A DNA stretch of 64,000 nucleotides from Whalleya microplaca (lineage: Eukaryota; Ascomycota; Sordariomycetes; Xylariales; Xylariaceae): positions 1 through 64,000 of the forward strand of contig MU385776.1 in the NCBI GenBank assembly GCA_022497155.1. Reading direction: 5' to 3'. This document shows positions 10,445-22,230 of the stretch, in pieces; the stretch's first letter is position 1, and every line of letters starts with the position of its first letter. The position numbers and the translations under genes are program-made. The notes beneath the pieces are model-generated. The model did no database searches. It worked only from the letters and a program-made list of their open reading frames with translations, and had not been told where the DNA came from.

Positions 10445-12826
10445 TTAGTTGGCCACCTCTTCTTCGACCCAACCGTTCAGTCCGCCCTGGATGGCAAGGC
10501 CAAGGCCGGAGCCCATGCCACCAAAGCTTGCCTGGTATTGATGGCCTCTTCGCTCTCCGTCACCGCCGCCACCGACTGCGCTGATGGGGCTGTTGGTCCC
10601 GTTCTCAAACCCGGGGGCGAAAACGGGAAGGCTCACGGCACGGTTGTGCTGTCCTCTAGGGTTACCCGGAGCAAGAAGACCTCCAATGGTGGTGGCACCC
10701 GAGACAGAACCGTTTGAAGCATACCCATTAGAAATGCTTGCCGATTGACCATGTCCCATACCGGGAGCTGACTGAGGAACATCAAGTGATAGCTCATTGG
10801 GAGAGGATGAAGCGGTGCCAAACAAAACCGCCTGCTGCGAAACCAACATCTGCTGCTGTTGGTGTTGGTGCTGCTGGGCCTGTTGAGACACCTGGTTCAA
10901 GTACAAGGTGAGTGGGTTGTTCCCATTTGCAAACAGTGCAGCGTTATTGGCAGATTGAGGCGAAGTCGGATCGGCGGGAGAGTTGCTGCCACCGCTCGCA
11001 ACTGGTGGGGGCGATGGTACTCCCTCTCCACGGGGCGATTGGGCCGACTGCTGAAGCTGGCGAGGCTGGTTTCCACAGCGATCCTTGCCGAAGTTCACCT
11101 TGAATTTCTTGTACTCATCCTTGCTTCGGACTGCTTCAATAGCCTTAATAGCATTGGCAATGTTGGTGAAGTTGACAAAAGCACAGCTCTTCTCGCGCAG
11201 CGTGTTAACCAATTCAATCTCACCATATTCGGAGAAATCCTGTCTCAGTCTCTCTTCCGTCCAAGTCTCATCCAGATTGCCGATATAAACATTTCGGGAA
11301 GCACCGCCGCTAACAGCCAAAGCGATCGCAGGTGGGAGAGCACCCGAGTGCTTTCCCCAGCCGATCTTCAGGCGGCGGTTGTGAATCATTAGTCCCTGCA
11401 AGTTACTCAGGGCATAGAAGGACGCAGCCGCCGTTGGGTCAATGAAGGTAACGAAACATATGTGTTTATCGGGAATATATCGAATGTGGTGAAGCAGTCC
11501 TCCGCGTACCACGTTGCAAATCTCCTCAATGGTGGTTTCTGGGTGAATGTTACCCAGGTAGATGGTTCGGTTCCCAAGATTGTTAATGCCACCAGCCGTA
11601 GTTGCAACCGCTGCTGCTGCAACGGATTGCTGCGCAAGAGCATTAGAAATAACCTCGCGATCTTGGCCAGTCAACATGTGAGCATAGCTGGGAGCAATGC
11701 CCAGGTATTGGGCGGCGTTCTGCTGCTGTGTCTTCGAGACGTAGGCGCAGCGATCCTTACCGTAGTATACACGACGAGGAGACTGCCATTTGGGCTCCTG
11801 TGGCAGCTGCTGAACTGCTTTCATGGCATTGGCCACAGACAGGAAGTGAATAAACGCGATATTCTTCTCCCGCACAATCTTGATCGTATCAATAGCCCCA
11901 AACTTTCCAAGATCCTCACGCAACTCGTCCTCGCTGATATCCTCCGGCAAATTACCAAGGTACACATTTCGAGATGCACCAGACTGCTGAACAGCCAACG
12001 CAACGGATGTGGGCACCTGGGAAGGTTTACCCCAGCCAATCTTGATATCCTGTCCCTTAATGCAGAGCTTTTTCAAGATGGCATCAGAGTGGAAGTGAGT
12101 AGCAGCATTGGCATCGAGGAAGGAAATGAAAGCGCAGTTCTTGTCAGGAAGTAAGCGCACAGACTCGATCTGGCCGCTTCTAACATGGCCAAGGATCTCT
12201 TCGGCAGACGTGTCCGGAGGAATGTTGCCGAGGTAGACCGTCCTGCTAGTGCCCGTGACTATACCAGGACTCATGGTAGGCGATTGAGGCTGCATCTGGC
12301 CCATGTTGTTATAGGATCCACTTGGAGACTGCGGCTGATAAAATTGGGGAGCGCCGTAAGTGGAAGGGGACACAATCGCCTGGTAACTCTGGGGAGACAT
12401 ATTCTGTTGGACGGGGCTGGAGATGCCATTCTGCTGGTTCTGACCATTGTGCTGCTGACCGTGCTGGAAAGCAGACATGTTCTGGAACTGAGGGCTGGCA
12501 AACGCCGCGGGTGTTCCGGGCTGAAAGGGGCTACCAAGGAGCAGTTGAGACGGAAGAAGAGGAGTGAACTGCATATCAAACCCCGTACCAGGCGTGGTCA
12601 TATCAGGGCCATTGTTAGGCGGAGGGTGATGGTTCATCTGCTGCGTATTGATAGAAGGAATGTTGCCTCGGCGAGGATGCCTGTCGGCGAACCCAGATAC
12701 GTTAGAAGTGAAAGCGCCATGAGAAAAGCCAGTTTCACTGGTGGAAGGCTTGGACGCATGGCCAAATCGGTTGGCCGAGGCAGCAGGGCCGGTGGGAATG
12801 CCACCCGGAGCTGAGAGGTCCTGCAT
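10445..12826 (-). CDS. nrd1: RNA-binding protein Nrd1/Msa2-like (four RRMs)
   Basis: A single-exon gene of 793 residues. Four RRMs can be read: about 196-267 (TVYLGNIPPD...CAFISFLD), 287-357 (NVYLGNLPED...IAFIHFLS), 421-493 (TIYLGNIHPE...ICFVTFID) and 513-580 (NVYIGNLDET...CAFVNFTN). Each has RNP2 and an RNP1-like element. This arrangement, with Gln/Pro-rich flanks, matches fission yeast Nrd1/Msa2, a negative regulator of sexual differentiation that binds mRNAs (family knowledge). The N-terminal 190 residues are Gln/Asn/Pro/Ser-rich, and a Gln-rich segment follows RRM4. The gene probably acts after transcription in the control of development or stress granules, but that is inferred from homology. 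The upstream region is long and pyrimidine-rich on the coding strand. Confidence 0.9.
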   Translation of the reverse strand: MQDLSAPGGIPTGPAASANRFGHASKPSTSETGFSHGAFTSNVSGFADRHPRRGNIPSINTQQMNHHPPPNNGPDMTTPGTGFDMQFTPLLPSQLLLGSPFQPGTPAAFASPQFQNMSAFQHGQQHNGQNQQNGISSPVQQNMSPQSYQAIVSPSTYGAPQFYQPQSPSGSYNNMGQMQPQSPTMSPGIVTGTSRTVYLGNIPPDTSAEEILGHVRSGQIESVRLLPDKNCAFISFLDANAATHFHSDAILKKLCIKGQDIKIGWGKPSQVPTSVALAVQQSGASRNVYLGNLPEDISEDELREDLGKFGAIDTIKIVREKNIAFIHFLSVANAMKAVQQLPQEPKWQSPRRVYYGKDRCAYVSKTQQQNAAQYLGIAPSYAHMLTGQDREVISNALAQQSVAAAAVATTAGGINNLGNRTIYLGNIHPETTIEEICNVVRGGLLHHIRYIPDKHICFVTFIDPTAAASFYALSNLQGLMIHNRRLKIGWGKHSGALPPAIALAVSGGASRNVYIGNLDETWTEERLRQDFSEYGEIELVNTLREKSCAFVNFTNIANAIKAIEAVRSKDEYKKFKVNFGKDRCGNQPRQLQQSAQSPRGEGVPSPPPVASGGSNSPADPTSPQSANNAALFANGNNPLTLYLNQVSQQAQQHQHQQQQMLVSQQAVLFGTASSSPNELSLDVPQSAPGMGHGQSASISNGYASNGSVSGATTIGGLLAPGNPRGQHNRAVSLPVFAPGFENGTNSPISAVGGGGDGERRGHQYQASFGGMGSGLGLAIQGGLNGWVEEEVAN

Positions 12827-14060
12827 CCCGAGAAGATGAGGGGGGACAAGGCTGTCCCGCGAGACGTGCGATAGAACCGCCGTTTTGAAAGATTATACGT
12901 GCCCGACTAAGGCACGGGGCGAGAAGGAAGAATTGGGATCTAGAATGCGCAAAGATCCCAGACGTAGCAAGCAACGTTCGATATTATAAGAGCTGTTGGT
13001 CAAATTGGAAACAGAACCTCGAGGTTGTCCAAACAACGGTATGATGATGAAAGATAATGGGTATCTCTAGTCGAAAGAAGCGGTACCGCTGGGGAATGTG
13101 GATATAGACTATATGCAACGGGTCGGTGGCCGGCTCGTGAAAAAATATCGAGCAATGATCGAATCGGCCGTGTTGATAAAATTGTCGAATGAAGTATGCA
13201 GTAATAGTAGTAGTAGTAGTGGTTACTCAAATAAGCTCACGATATTACCCAGAACTGGCCAGGATGGAAATCGAGTGAGGGCGAGATGCTTGTCAAACCA
13301 CTAGTAGTAAGAGTCCTTTGATCTATGTCGCCGGTCCGGCTACGTCGAACAAAGACAGGGCGAAAGTGATGCTCCAAAGAAAGCGAGCGGTATGTCGATC
13401 TGCCAGAAACGAGTGTCAAGAAGGCAGACCAGACAATAGAGCTCTTGTCATGAATAAATCTCTCCAGGCTAGACAGGGCAGATTCGCTAGGGGAAAGCTG
13501 AAGCTGGGACAGAAGGTTGATGAGAAGCTGTCAGTAGGGGCGAATAGGGAGAGAATCTTGGCGTGCTAAGATGTAAGAATATTAGAAAAAGTATAGTGAA
13601 CGAGTGTAGGTAAATAAAAGCTGGAGAAGATCCAAAGACGGACAGCAGGTTCCCGTAAGGAGGAAAACGGTAAAGAAGGATTGGATAAGGTAAGATACAA
13701 GGAGGAGGGAGAATAAGGATGAGGATGGGGGAGAGGAGGAGGAGGTAGGGGGGAGTGTAGTGTAAGGTAGTGTTGAGTGAGGAAGAAAAAGATTGGACTA
13801 GGTACTGTGTTCCGTAAGGAGAGAAGGGCTGGGCTGGGGAGGGAATAGCGACTGAGAATGGAAACGAGCAGGAGCAAATGCGCGCATTCGATTGGGCGAC
13901 GGGGCCTTGGTGCAGATTGCCAAAATGGCCTAAACGGGGGGGCGCTAGTTTTAATGAGTCTGCTGCAGCTGCTAACCCTATTCTGAATTTGAGCGTTTTC
14001 TCACCATGTGATACCCCTGACATCTCAGTTGACAGGGGTCAAGTCAGCGTTAAGCCGTAA
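12827..14060 (-). promoter_or_regulatory. Long pyrimidine-rich 5' region of the Nrd1-like gene
   Basis: Read on the minus strand, 13490-13880 is an almost continuous C/T-rich tract, followed towards the gene by more mixed sequence with several short upstream frames (for example 13566-13877 and 13000-13230). Fungal regulators with long 5' leaders often look like this. No protein gene is supported here. Confidence 0.5.
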
Positions 14061-17000
14061 AGTATAAAACCGGGCGGAACCAGGCGGGATTATGTGAGAA
14101 GGCTACTTTGACCTATATCTCTTAGCTCTAAACTGTACCAGTTTATGTGTGTGTACATACATACTGCGTAGCGTACCTAATAACATATTACCTAGCCCAG
14201 ACTCCAACCCTGAGGTCGCTGCACTGGTACTCTGGTACTCTGGTACTAGCTATGTACGTACTCCCGCCGCACGCGACTGCTTTCTCATAATTTCACATTT
14301 TCTGGGTACAGCACTTTTCCTACGCGTCCTGACCTCCTCAATGTTCGCTAGGTATGAAATACGGTACTAAAATGGTTCATCCATCGGAGCGTAATTTAAT
14401 ATTGTCGTAATTCTTCAAATCGCAAAACGCCTCTTCAGCCAATCACCAACCTTCAGCCTTTTCTAAACCCCTGCATGAGGGTCAGAAGTACTACATAAGT
14501 GTACGTATCGCAGTATGTAGGCAGCTTATAGCTATCAATTCTGGTATGTATAACGGATGCTTACAGTACAATTACTCAAAACATTCCGATATCTCGTCAA
14601 GGAGACGAGACTGCCCAATGCAGAGGCACAACTCAACCCTCAGACTGTCCCTCAGACTGTCCTCAAACTGTCCACACATATCACCTTCGACCTCTGATGA
14701 GAACCTTCAGACTATGAGCCGAGCGTCTTGTTACTCATAGGTAGCCAGCAAATATATCGTCCCATTGACCAAGTGGGCTGTTACTTCTGCCTACCTAGTG
14801 TGTCTTGGAGGCCCACAGGGTCTAGACACAACATAACTGCTACCTACTCTTCATTAACAAGAGCGGACTAATCATAATAATGAGATACATACAGTGCATA
14901 CATGGAGGTCTGTAACACCTGTACACAGAACCCTACCTACATACACAGTAGATGGAGGTTACACGCTGGACATGTCGATGATGAAACAATGTTGCCATGC
15001 CGTTTCAATTGAGCACTTATGAAGAGGTCAGTCCATTTCACACTATTCAATAATGAGCTTCAAGAGTGCTTGACAACGACAAATTCGACAGCAATTTCTT
15101 TGGAATTGAAAGCAGCGGAGTCGGATCATGCGAGGTCAGAGCTACTATTACCATGTACTTGTGAATGGTAACCATTCATAGTTACACCCATCACATCTTC
15201 ATATCTGTTTCCCCTCGGGTTCTCACTATCGACTATCGACTATCGACTATCGCATAACGCTCACCGTTCGTCGAGGGCGTCAGCTTGTCGTTAGTCAGTA
15301 TGTTCGCGAAATCTTACTCGCTACGCCTATCATCAATAGACCAAATGTATGTTCTCCGCATTCTGGGTATCTTCAAAGTACACCGGTCTATGCTCTAACC
15401 TAATGCTTTCACACCCGATCACCCTCCACACGTCCGCCTCCCCGCAAAGTCTCCTGCAATGTTATTTGCTTTTGCAGAACCGTTGAGCGTGTCTGCTATC
15501 AAAAGCCTCTTTTGATATAGAGTATAACCCTGTAGCGAACATCTTGACACCAGATCACCCTAGCACTGTCCTGAGGGTTTGTGAACGGTTGGTGGCCCAG
15601 GCTCTAAGTACCTGGTTTGTATCCATGATGCATCCAGGGTCCACTCAATTCTAATATATGTAATCCATTCCCCTAAATTTTTTTCTCGATGCATTAAGCA
15701 CGTAGCAGCGCCCACAAGAGAACCAACTACACACATGCATTGATATAATCTGCCAGTAGAGGCCACCGAAGGTCAGACGTTTCTTTAAGTTTTCATCTTC
15801 TAATACCAACAATACTCCAAAGCATTGTAGCAAGCTACAGGTTTGACAATCCTTTTATGTATCCTCCTTGGACACACCCCTTTTCCCTTATTTCCCGATT
15901 CGAGACGATGGATGGACCCCACATAGTCCCTGCAGCGCTACGGCAAGGTACCCGAGGTGCACAATACTAGCGCCAATGCAGTACCACCTCAAGAGACTTC
16001 TTTTTTTATCGCATCTCATTATTCACTATCCTGAGCTACGATCCTTTAGCGCTGTCTCACAGGTAGTCAAAGACCTTCATCAGTACAGCGGTCCGCATTA
16101 TGTACTGCGTCTCAGAGCCTAATCATGATAATTTTATATATATATAGTTATACCGACTATTACATACACATTGCTAGACGAGTGGAATACTGCTGCTTCT
16201 AATAGGAAGGTCATTATTTATAGGTTCAAGTATGCATGTCTAGCTCTCGAGCCTTGATGTTATACCTACCTGAAGTAGGTACCAGGTAGTCTACCTAGTA
16301 TTATACTATGTAAGTAGCAGAAAGCCCATATCCGGCCTTTGGATTATGAGATGCCCGCTTGCTTGTACCACCACTTACGTTCAACATCTTCATCTAGGTA
16401 ATCGTGTTGATACAGTTCCGGAAACTTGGGCCTTCATACCAGCTCCGTTACACGGCGCACAGTCTATGTGTCACGAGCTAGGATTGGCCATATTGTCTTG
16501 GAACTCGGAAACAACTATCTCTAATCTAATCTTACGAGATTGAAGTCACCGGAAAAAGCCATTCGTACCTAGGTAGTTTTTGGTGATCACAGAACCAATG
16601 TACTGTCTCATGGCACTCGCCGCTGCTGCCTCTTGAGCATATCTAGACCAGCAGAATTCCGGTTCGATAGAATAAGGTTACGATAACTGTAGACTGAGTA
16701 GGTAATCAGCATATTTATCCGTTCGCTTTGTGTGCAGACTAACATTCACGGGATAGGTAGCTTCTCAGTATTATGACCTTGCCATACCACACGCTGTCAG
16801 CCTTGCCGGGCGATTCTCCCGCCAAGATATAGAGGCGATACAAATCAGAGTCATCGAATTTGCAAGTCTCTCTATTCTTCGCTACACTATCAAATATATC
16901 AAATATATACGCTCGTCGGCATTTCTCGTTAGCTTGATAATTGACGAACTCATACAGTTCATTTATACTTCTCGCGGCGCAATTCCTCTCCCTTGCGGTA

Positions 17001-17720
17001 TATCCTATAGAAAGGATACTGAAGGGACCTTCTGTCTATCGCATAGAACACCCCAATTTTCAGATACATTCATTACCGATCCGCATCCTATCAATACCTC
17101 TAAACAGAAGTATAGGTTCTTTCTTCAACTCAGTCAAGGCATAAAGATACCTACGAGTGGCAAGATTTCCAGCGAGGGCGTGATAGTTCACTACATTCAA
17201 GCTCGCACAAGAATTCATTTATGTACTCCAGACCTCCTTGTCCCCCACGTTCTCGTAGGCTTTGCCTTGAGGACTGCATTCCTGGCAACTATCTGCAAGC
17301 CGGAAGAATTGGAACAAGTAGGACAATGTGGATGAAGAATCAGTTTCAACGGCGAGCTCTAAATAAGCAGCCACCCCAAAGATGTCAACTCCGCTACGCT
17401 CAAAAACTATCCATAAAGAGTAGTAATTTGTCCCACCGAGTCAAATGAGCTATCATAAGACCCTAATCTTTGTCCAACCGGACAGCTGTGGTACACAGAT
17501 TCTGTGCCCTCAAGGCTACACCATCCATATTATACAACTTCCCTCAATCTCACGTCAGAGCAGATGAACTGCACGTCCCCATCCTCTATACCTAGGTATA
17601 TAGTTCATCTAACTGTGGCCAAGCGAACTTTATATCAGCTCACACTTCCCATCTCACTGACTTGTCTAAGGTTTATAAAGCAAAATAACCCTTTGGTCCG
17701 TAAAAAAGGACAATCCAAAG
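14061..17720. other. Gene-poor stretch, no gene recognised
   Basis: About 3.7 kb with stop codons frequent in all frames; the longest frames (about 130 codons near 16934-17335) carry no family signal. Short tandem repeats are present: TGGTACTC units at 14223-14248 and a 7-bp ACTATCG unit at 15225-15252. No transposon ORF, LTR or TIR seen. Confidence 0.6.
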
Positions 17721-17817
17721 GCTGGGTTGGGGCAGCCTAGCGATACATTGTTTGAAGCACATTTACTAAGTATCATTAGGCCTCGAAGGTTCGATTCCTT
17801 CGCTGGCCAATATTTTT
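17721..17817 (+). pseudogene. tRNA-like relic with intact B box and T-run
   Basis: A perfect T-arm is present: stem GAAGG (17785-17789), loop TTCGATT, stem CCTTC (17797-17801), containing the B-box sequence GGTTCGATTCC. It is followed by a 7-base strand GCTGGCC (17802-17808), a discriminator-like A and then a T-run (17813-17817) that would end RNA polymerase III transcription. GGCTGGG at 17721-17727 can pair with the 3' strand at six of seven positions, two of them wobble, for a total of 89 nt. I cannot form a convincing D arm or anticodon arm, so I call it a decayed tRNA or tRNA-derived element rather than a working gene. Confidence 0.4.
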
Positions 17818-17853
17818 CTTCTTCTTCTTCTTCTTCTTCTTCTTCTTCTTCTT
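17818..17853 (+). repeat. (CTT)12 microsatellite
   Basis: Twelve uninterrupted CTT units directly after the tRNA-like relic, continuing into imperfect CT-rich sequence. Confidence 0.95.
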
Positions 17854-18781
17854 CCTCTTCCTTGCCCTTAAGTTTTTATTTCATTTCTTTTAGTAGAGCC
17901 ATCTTCAAATTGTCTCGAGTGAAGCATGAGATGAGAGTTGATTGAACAAATATGCTATTCTCAGAATTAATATCTTACATTCTTCCTATTTCCTTACTGC
18001 AACGCTCTGCTGTATCTTGGCTTACATGAAAATGATACCAAGTTTATAGAGGAGTTCTTCATAAGAGCACAAAAGACTTGCTACCTCGATATGTTATTAA
18101 CGCAGGAGTAAATGCTAGTAGGGCTTCGACTCCAGGTCTTTTCGCATTGGAAATTGTATTCAAGCGGTTGGGAATACAATTGAATGTGAAACCACGACTG
18201 CTAACAATGTATAGATTTGATTTGTGGAATGCAGAATGAGCAGATGTCCTTCCTACAGGAAAACCACGGCCGAAGTGCTCAGTCAGGGAAAGATGGTGAT
18301 TGCATATTATTGACCGACCTCCAATACCTTGTTTGAGTAACCTTTTGCGAACTATCGGCTCAGGCAGGAGTCCTCAGTCACTACGGGCATACGCGGATAG
18401 CAGTTTCCATTCAGAGCACACATACTACAGACTAAAAGCTCAGGATGCAAACTTCTCATTACAGAATGAACAGATCGCTCATATTTCATTCCTTTGATTC
18501 TGGCCTGGGGGCAGCGAACTAACTCTAGACTTGAATATTCGTCAATCTCTATATACGAGGTAATCACAGTCGTAAGCGACTTGACCAATAAATACAGGCA
18601 AAAGCCCTCCTCAGCTACCAAGTCATCTGGCCAGGCTCAACCACATTTTGCAAACTGGTTGCGTACAGCTCACCGTCCCACTGTTCCACCGTGGACATCC
18701 CGTAGCATCTCGAGAAGCTATCACACCCCACCCCCCCTTTTCCGATTCTGATGCTCCTAGTAAAATCAGAACACCTCGGAT
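17854..18781. other. Intergenic sequence downstream of the agmatinase-like gene
   Basis: No gene recognised. AT-rich for most of its length. It contains the 3' flank of the agmatinase-like gene at its right edge. Confidence 0.6.
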
Positions 18782-20333
18782 CTACAGCTCATCCCTTCCC
18801 GTCTCCGTCTCGTCCGTCTTGCCCGTCTTCCCCATCTCCCCCAGGCCCCTTTTAACCATACTACTCAAGATCTCGAACACGACCTGCGCAGCCGCAAGCG
18901 CCGTCTCCTCACCGGCCCCCTGATACGCCGGCGCAACCTCGACGATGTCAGCCCCAATCAGATTCAACCCCTCGATGCCCCTCAGGATGCGAATCAGCTC
19001 CCGCGTAGTCCAGCCACCGGGCTCCGGTGTCCCCGTGCCCGGCGCGAACGCCGGGTCCAGCACATCGATGTCAACCGACAGGTAAACCGGGTCCTCGGTG
19101 CCCAGGGTAGCCATGATCTGCTCGACGACGCCCTTGGTCCCAACCTCGTCCATATCGTCCGAGCTGATGCGCACCCAGCCCTGCTCATCATCGTCCTCGT
19201 AGTCCCCAAACCCATCTCCCGATAGCCTGGTGCGCAGGCCCGCGTGCACGGAGGGTCCCTTCCCCTTACCCCCCGCCGCCGTCGACGCGTTCGCGAGCAG
19301 GCCCTCCTGGCCCGCGAGCCAGAACATGGAGCCGTGGTTGAAGTGCGCCTGCTCCGAGGCCCAGTAGCTGGGGTACTTCGCCGGGTGCCAGGTGTCGAGG
19401 TGGGCGTCGAGGTGCAGGACGCGCACGGGCCCGTGGACGGCGTTGAGCGCGCGCAGCGCCGGCAGCGACAGGCTGTGGTCGCCGCCGAGCGTGATCAGGC
19501 GCGGGCGGGCGAGCAGGGGCGAGACGGGCGCGCGCGCGCCCAGCTCCGTGAACGCGGAGGTCATCTGCCGCAGCGCCACGGCGTTGTCCATCGGGACCAC
19601 GGGGATGTCCCCGCAGTCCAGGATCCGCGCCCAGTTCTGGTACGGGTTGATGTTCGCGCGCGTGTTGAAGCCCCGGAAGGACGTCTGGCGTGCTGAGGCC
19701 GCGCGGATTGCGCGGGGGCCGAAGCGGGCGCCTTGGTTCTATCTTTAGCTGGGCTTGAGGGACTGGTGGGTGTAATGTAGTGGCTTTCATGGATGGGGTG
19801 ATAGGTATGTGAGAGACTCATCATGAGAGATGGGTTCGTAGTAAGTAGCTTGGCGAACTTACCAGGCCGATAGCTCACAGCTGTGTCAAATGGAGCGCCG
19901 ATGATAGCAATATCAAATAGTTCGCTCGGATTTGTCAGGCATTTGGTATACTGTAGATGTGCGAATGTAGAGATGCCCGAGAAACCCCACTGATAACAAA
20001 GTCAGCTTTTCATGTACTCTTATGAGTAGTTCCAGATGGCTTGAGTATAAGCTTCTCCGTGCTCGTGGACACCATCACGACGATTCAACTCCTGAGCGAC
20101 ATCACTCTCCCAGCATTATCGGCTGACAAGAAATGACCGCATAGTATAGCCGGGGAGATGCTCTGGTAGACAGATGAGAGATAGAGAAAGAGGCTTACCT
20201 CAACCCCCCATTTCTCCTCTAACTCATCGAGCTCCTCTTGGCTCCATTCCCGGACCGGTCCATGACCACTGCAAGCTCTCGCAAGAGCCGAGCCGTAGCT
20301 CAGGGTGAGCCAAACAGTGTCCCACAGCTTCAT
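18782..20333 (-). CDS. Agmatinase/arginase-family ureohydrolase with probable signal peptide
   Basis: Ureohydrolases use a two-manganese centre to remove urea from guanidino compounds; agmatinase makes putrescine from agmatine. Exons 20199-20333, 19863-19989 and 18782-19731 (introns 19990-20198 and 19732-19862) give 403 residues. Metal-binding motifs are intact: GGDHS (Asp172, His173), LDAHLD (Asp196, His198, Asp200) and [22 protein letters not shown]. The spliced front reads [28 protein letters not shown], as in agmatinases. The N-terminus [23 protein letters not shown] looks like a short signal peptide, followed by a charged [13 protein letters not shown] segment, so the protein may enter the secretory pathway, as some fungal agmatinase paralogs appear to. 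The substrate cannot be fixed from sequence. The first half of exon 3 is strongly GC-rich. Confidence 0.9.
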
Positions 20334-21724
20334 TATTCCTCCGAGTTGCCCAGATATCTACCGGGCCCTGCTGCCAGCACGAGAGGTACGTAGACAGACG
20401 TATAGCACCAATCAATGAACCCTGCGGAGATGTGAACTCAAGCAATGCAGACTCGACGCTCTCAGGTTCTCGTGTCGAATCCCAATAGGATGAGAAAAAG
20501 CAATTCAGCAAACCGACAAAGATAAGCACGGCATGTATGAGATGCAATACCAAAGATATGGAGGAGGTAAGCAATGCATACAAAATTCAACCAATTTTGT
20601 TAGCGGAACGTTGATGACGATGAAGCCGGTATGGCGGCGCTATCATCCGTCCGTCGTTCATCTCACCAAACACACAAGATACGGTAAATGCTACTAGTTC
20701 CAAGATAAAGGGCAAAAGCGGCCGTCTCATTGGCCGCGCCCTCCAGCGCGACACATGCATATTTGTAGCACGCCCTCCGCTTCGGAGCCCGCTTCGCAGG
20801 CCCGCGATCTGCCAGTCGATAAACTAGAGGGCAATCGGCAGAGTGCGTTCTGCAAGGCTAGGGAGCTTCCGCCCCGTTCTACGGAGTGCGACCGGACATT
20901 GCCTACATGTATATATAATCGCCGCCATGTGTGTGTTATGTAATAAACGCGGCCTGCCTACATAAGTACATAAATATTGATAGTACATGTATAGGTAGGT
21001 AGTATAGCAAAAGCGCAAAAATAAAATGTCTAGGAAAAGAAGAAGAAGAATAGAACGAAAGAAAGACAAAGTGAATCAACTAACCGCTAACTAACCCCCA
21101 CATACCAGCCACTTACTGCCACTTACTGCCACTTACTTGACCTGACTACCTATCAGCCCACCGTCGACCTGGCGAAAACCTGACTATATATCTAGCCTAC
21201 CTTAGTCCAAAGCGCCCATATGCAAGCCCGCAACCATGGCGTTCCCTCCCGGACGTCCTGATTGACGGGGTGGCCTCGCCTTGCAGCAAGCGGCAGCCCA
21301 TACACATACCTACACACACTTACACACACCACACGCGCACTTACGTACACTATAGAATGGATGGATGGACGGATGGGTCAGCAGGTAGATAGGTAAGAAA
21401 GGAGGGAAACGGCACGGGACGCTCGTAACCGTTTACCTAGAATGCCTTAGGTAGACAGACAGATCTAATGTCTCGGGAGGGACGACGCCTCCCTCATCTT
21501 GGGCTTGATTAGAGGTCGGGCAGTCAGTCAGTCAACCGATTGATTAATTGATTGAGAGCGTGAGGTGACCTCATTCATGGCTTCCATATTATTGTTATTA
21601 ATTACCTACAGAAAATCCCAGGTTCGTCAACAGCCCTATTATTCCCGTAGGGCAAACTAGACTGCATCTGGATCGTCCATCCGCGCGCGCGAGCTTCATG
21701 GGAACATATACTACGTATATACAC

Positions 21725-21790
21725 GTAGGTAGGTAGGTAAGGTATCATATAACGACCTACCTGACCTGACCTACCTACCTACCTACCTAC
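21725..21790. repeat. Inverted tetranucleotide arrays, possible cruciform
   Basis: GTAGGTAGGTAGGTA at 21725-21739 faces CTACCTACCTAC repeats at 21771-21790. The arms are complementary over about 15 bases with a loop of about 30. Confidence 0.75.
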
Positions 21791-22177
21791 ATACATACCT
21801 CTTGGTCATCGGAATCCACTCATTCCACCTGCTCCAATCCCCTCCCCGCCAGATAGATCTGCCTAGGCAGCCAGGCCAGTTGGACGCTAGCAAGGTATGC
21901 CGGTAGTTATAACAGTGTAGGTATGTACATATGATATATGTAAGTATGCAGTGAAGAAGAATATCCATGCAGGAATGGGCTTCTCGTAGGGCATGGCAGC
22001 AGCATTCGGAATTCCCCATCTCAAAAGTAGATATATACAAGTAGACCCAGATGGCCAGTCTGCCTACCTATCGTACATACATACAGACATACATATTCTG
22101 TAGCAGCTTAGGTAGCTGGAACTACCTAACGGCCGACCGACCGACCTTATCGGGTCGCAATGCGGGCGGCCGAGGCT

Positions 22178-22230
22178 ATGTATGTACGTATGTACGCATG
22201 TACGCATGTATGTATGTATGTATGCACATA
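22178..22230 (+). repeat. ATGT/ACGT tetranucleotide array
   Basis: Degenerate TATGTATG, TACGTATG and TACGCATG units repeat over about 50 bp. The related (GCAT)n tract lies at 22450-22470. Confidence 0.85.
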
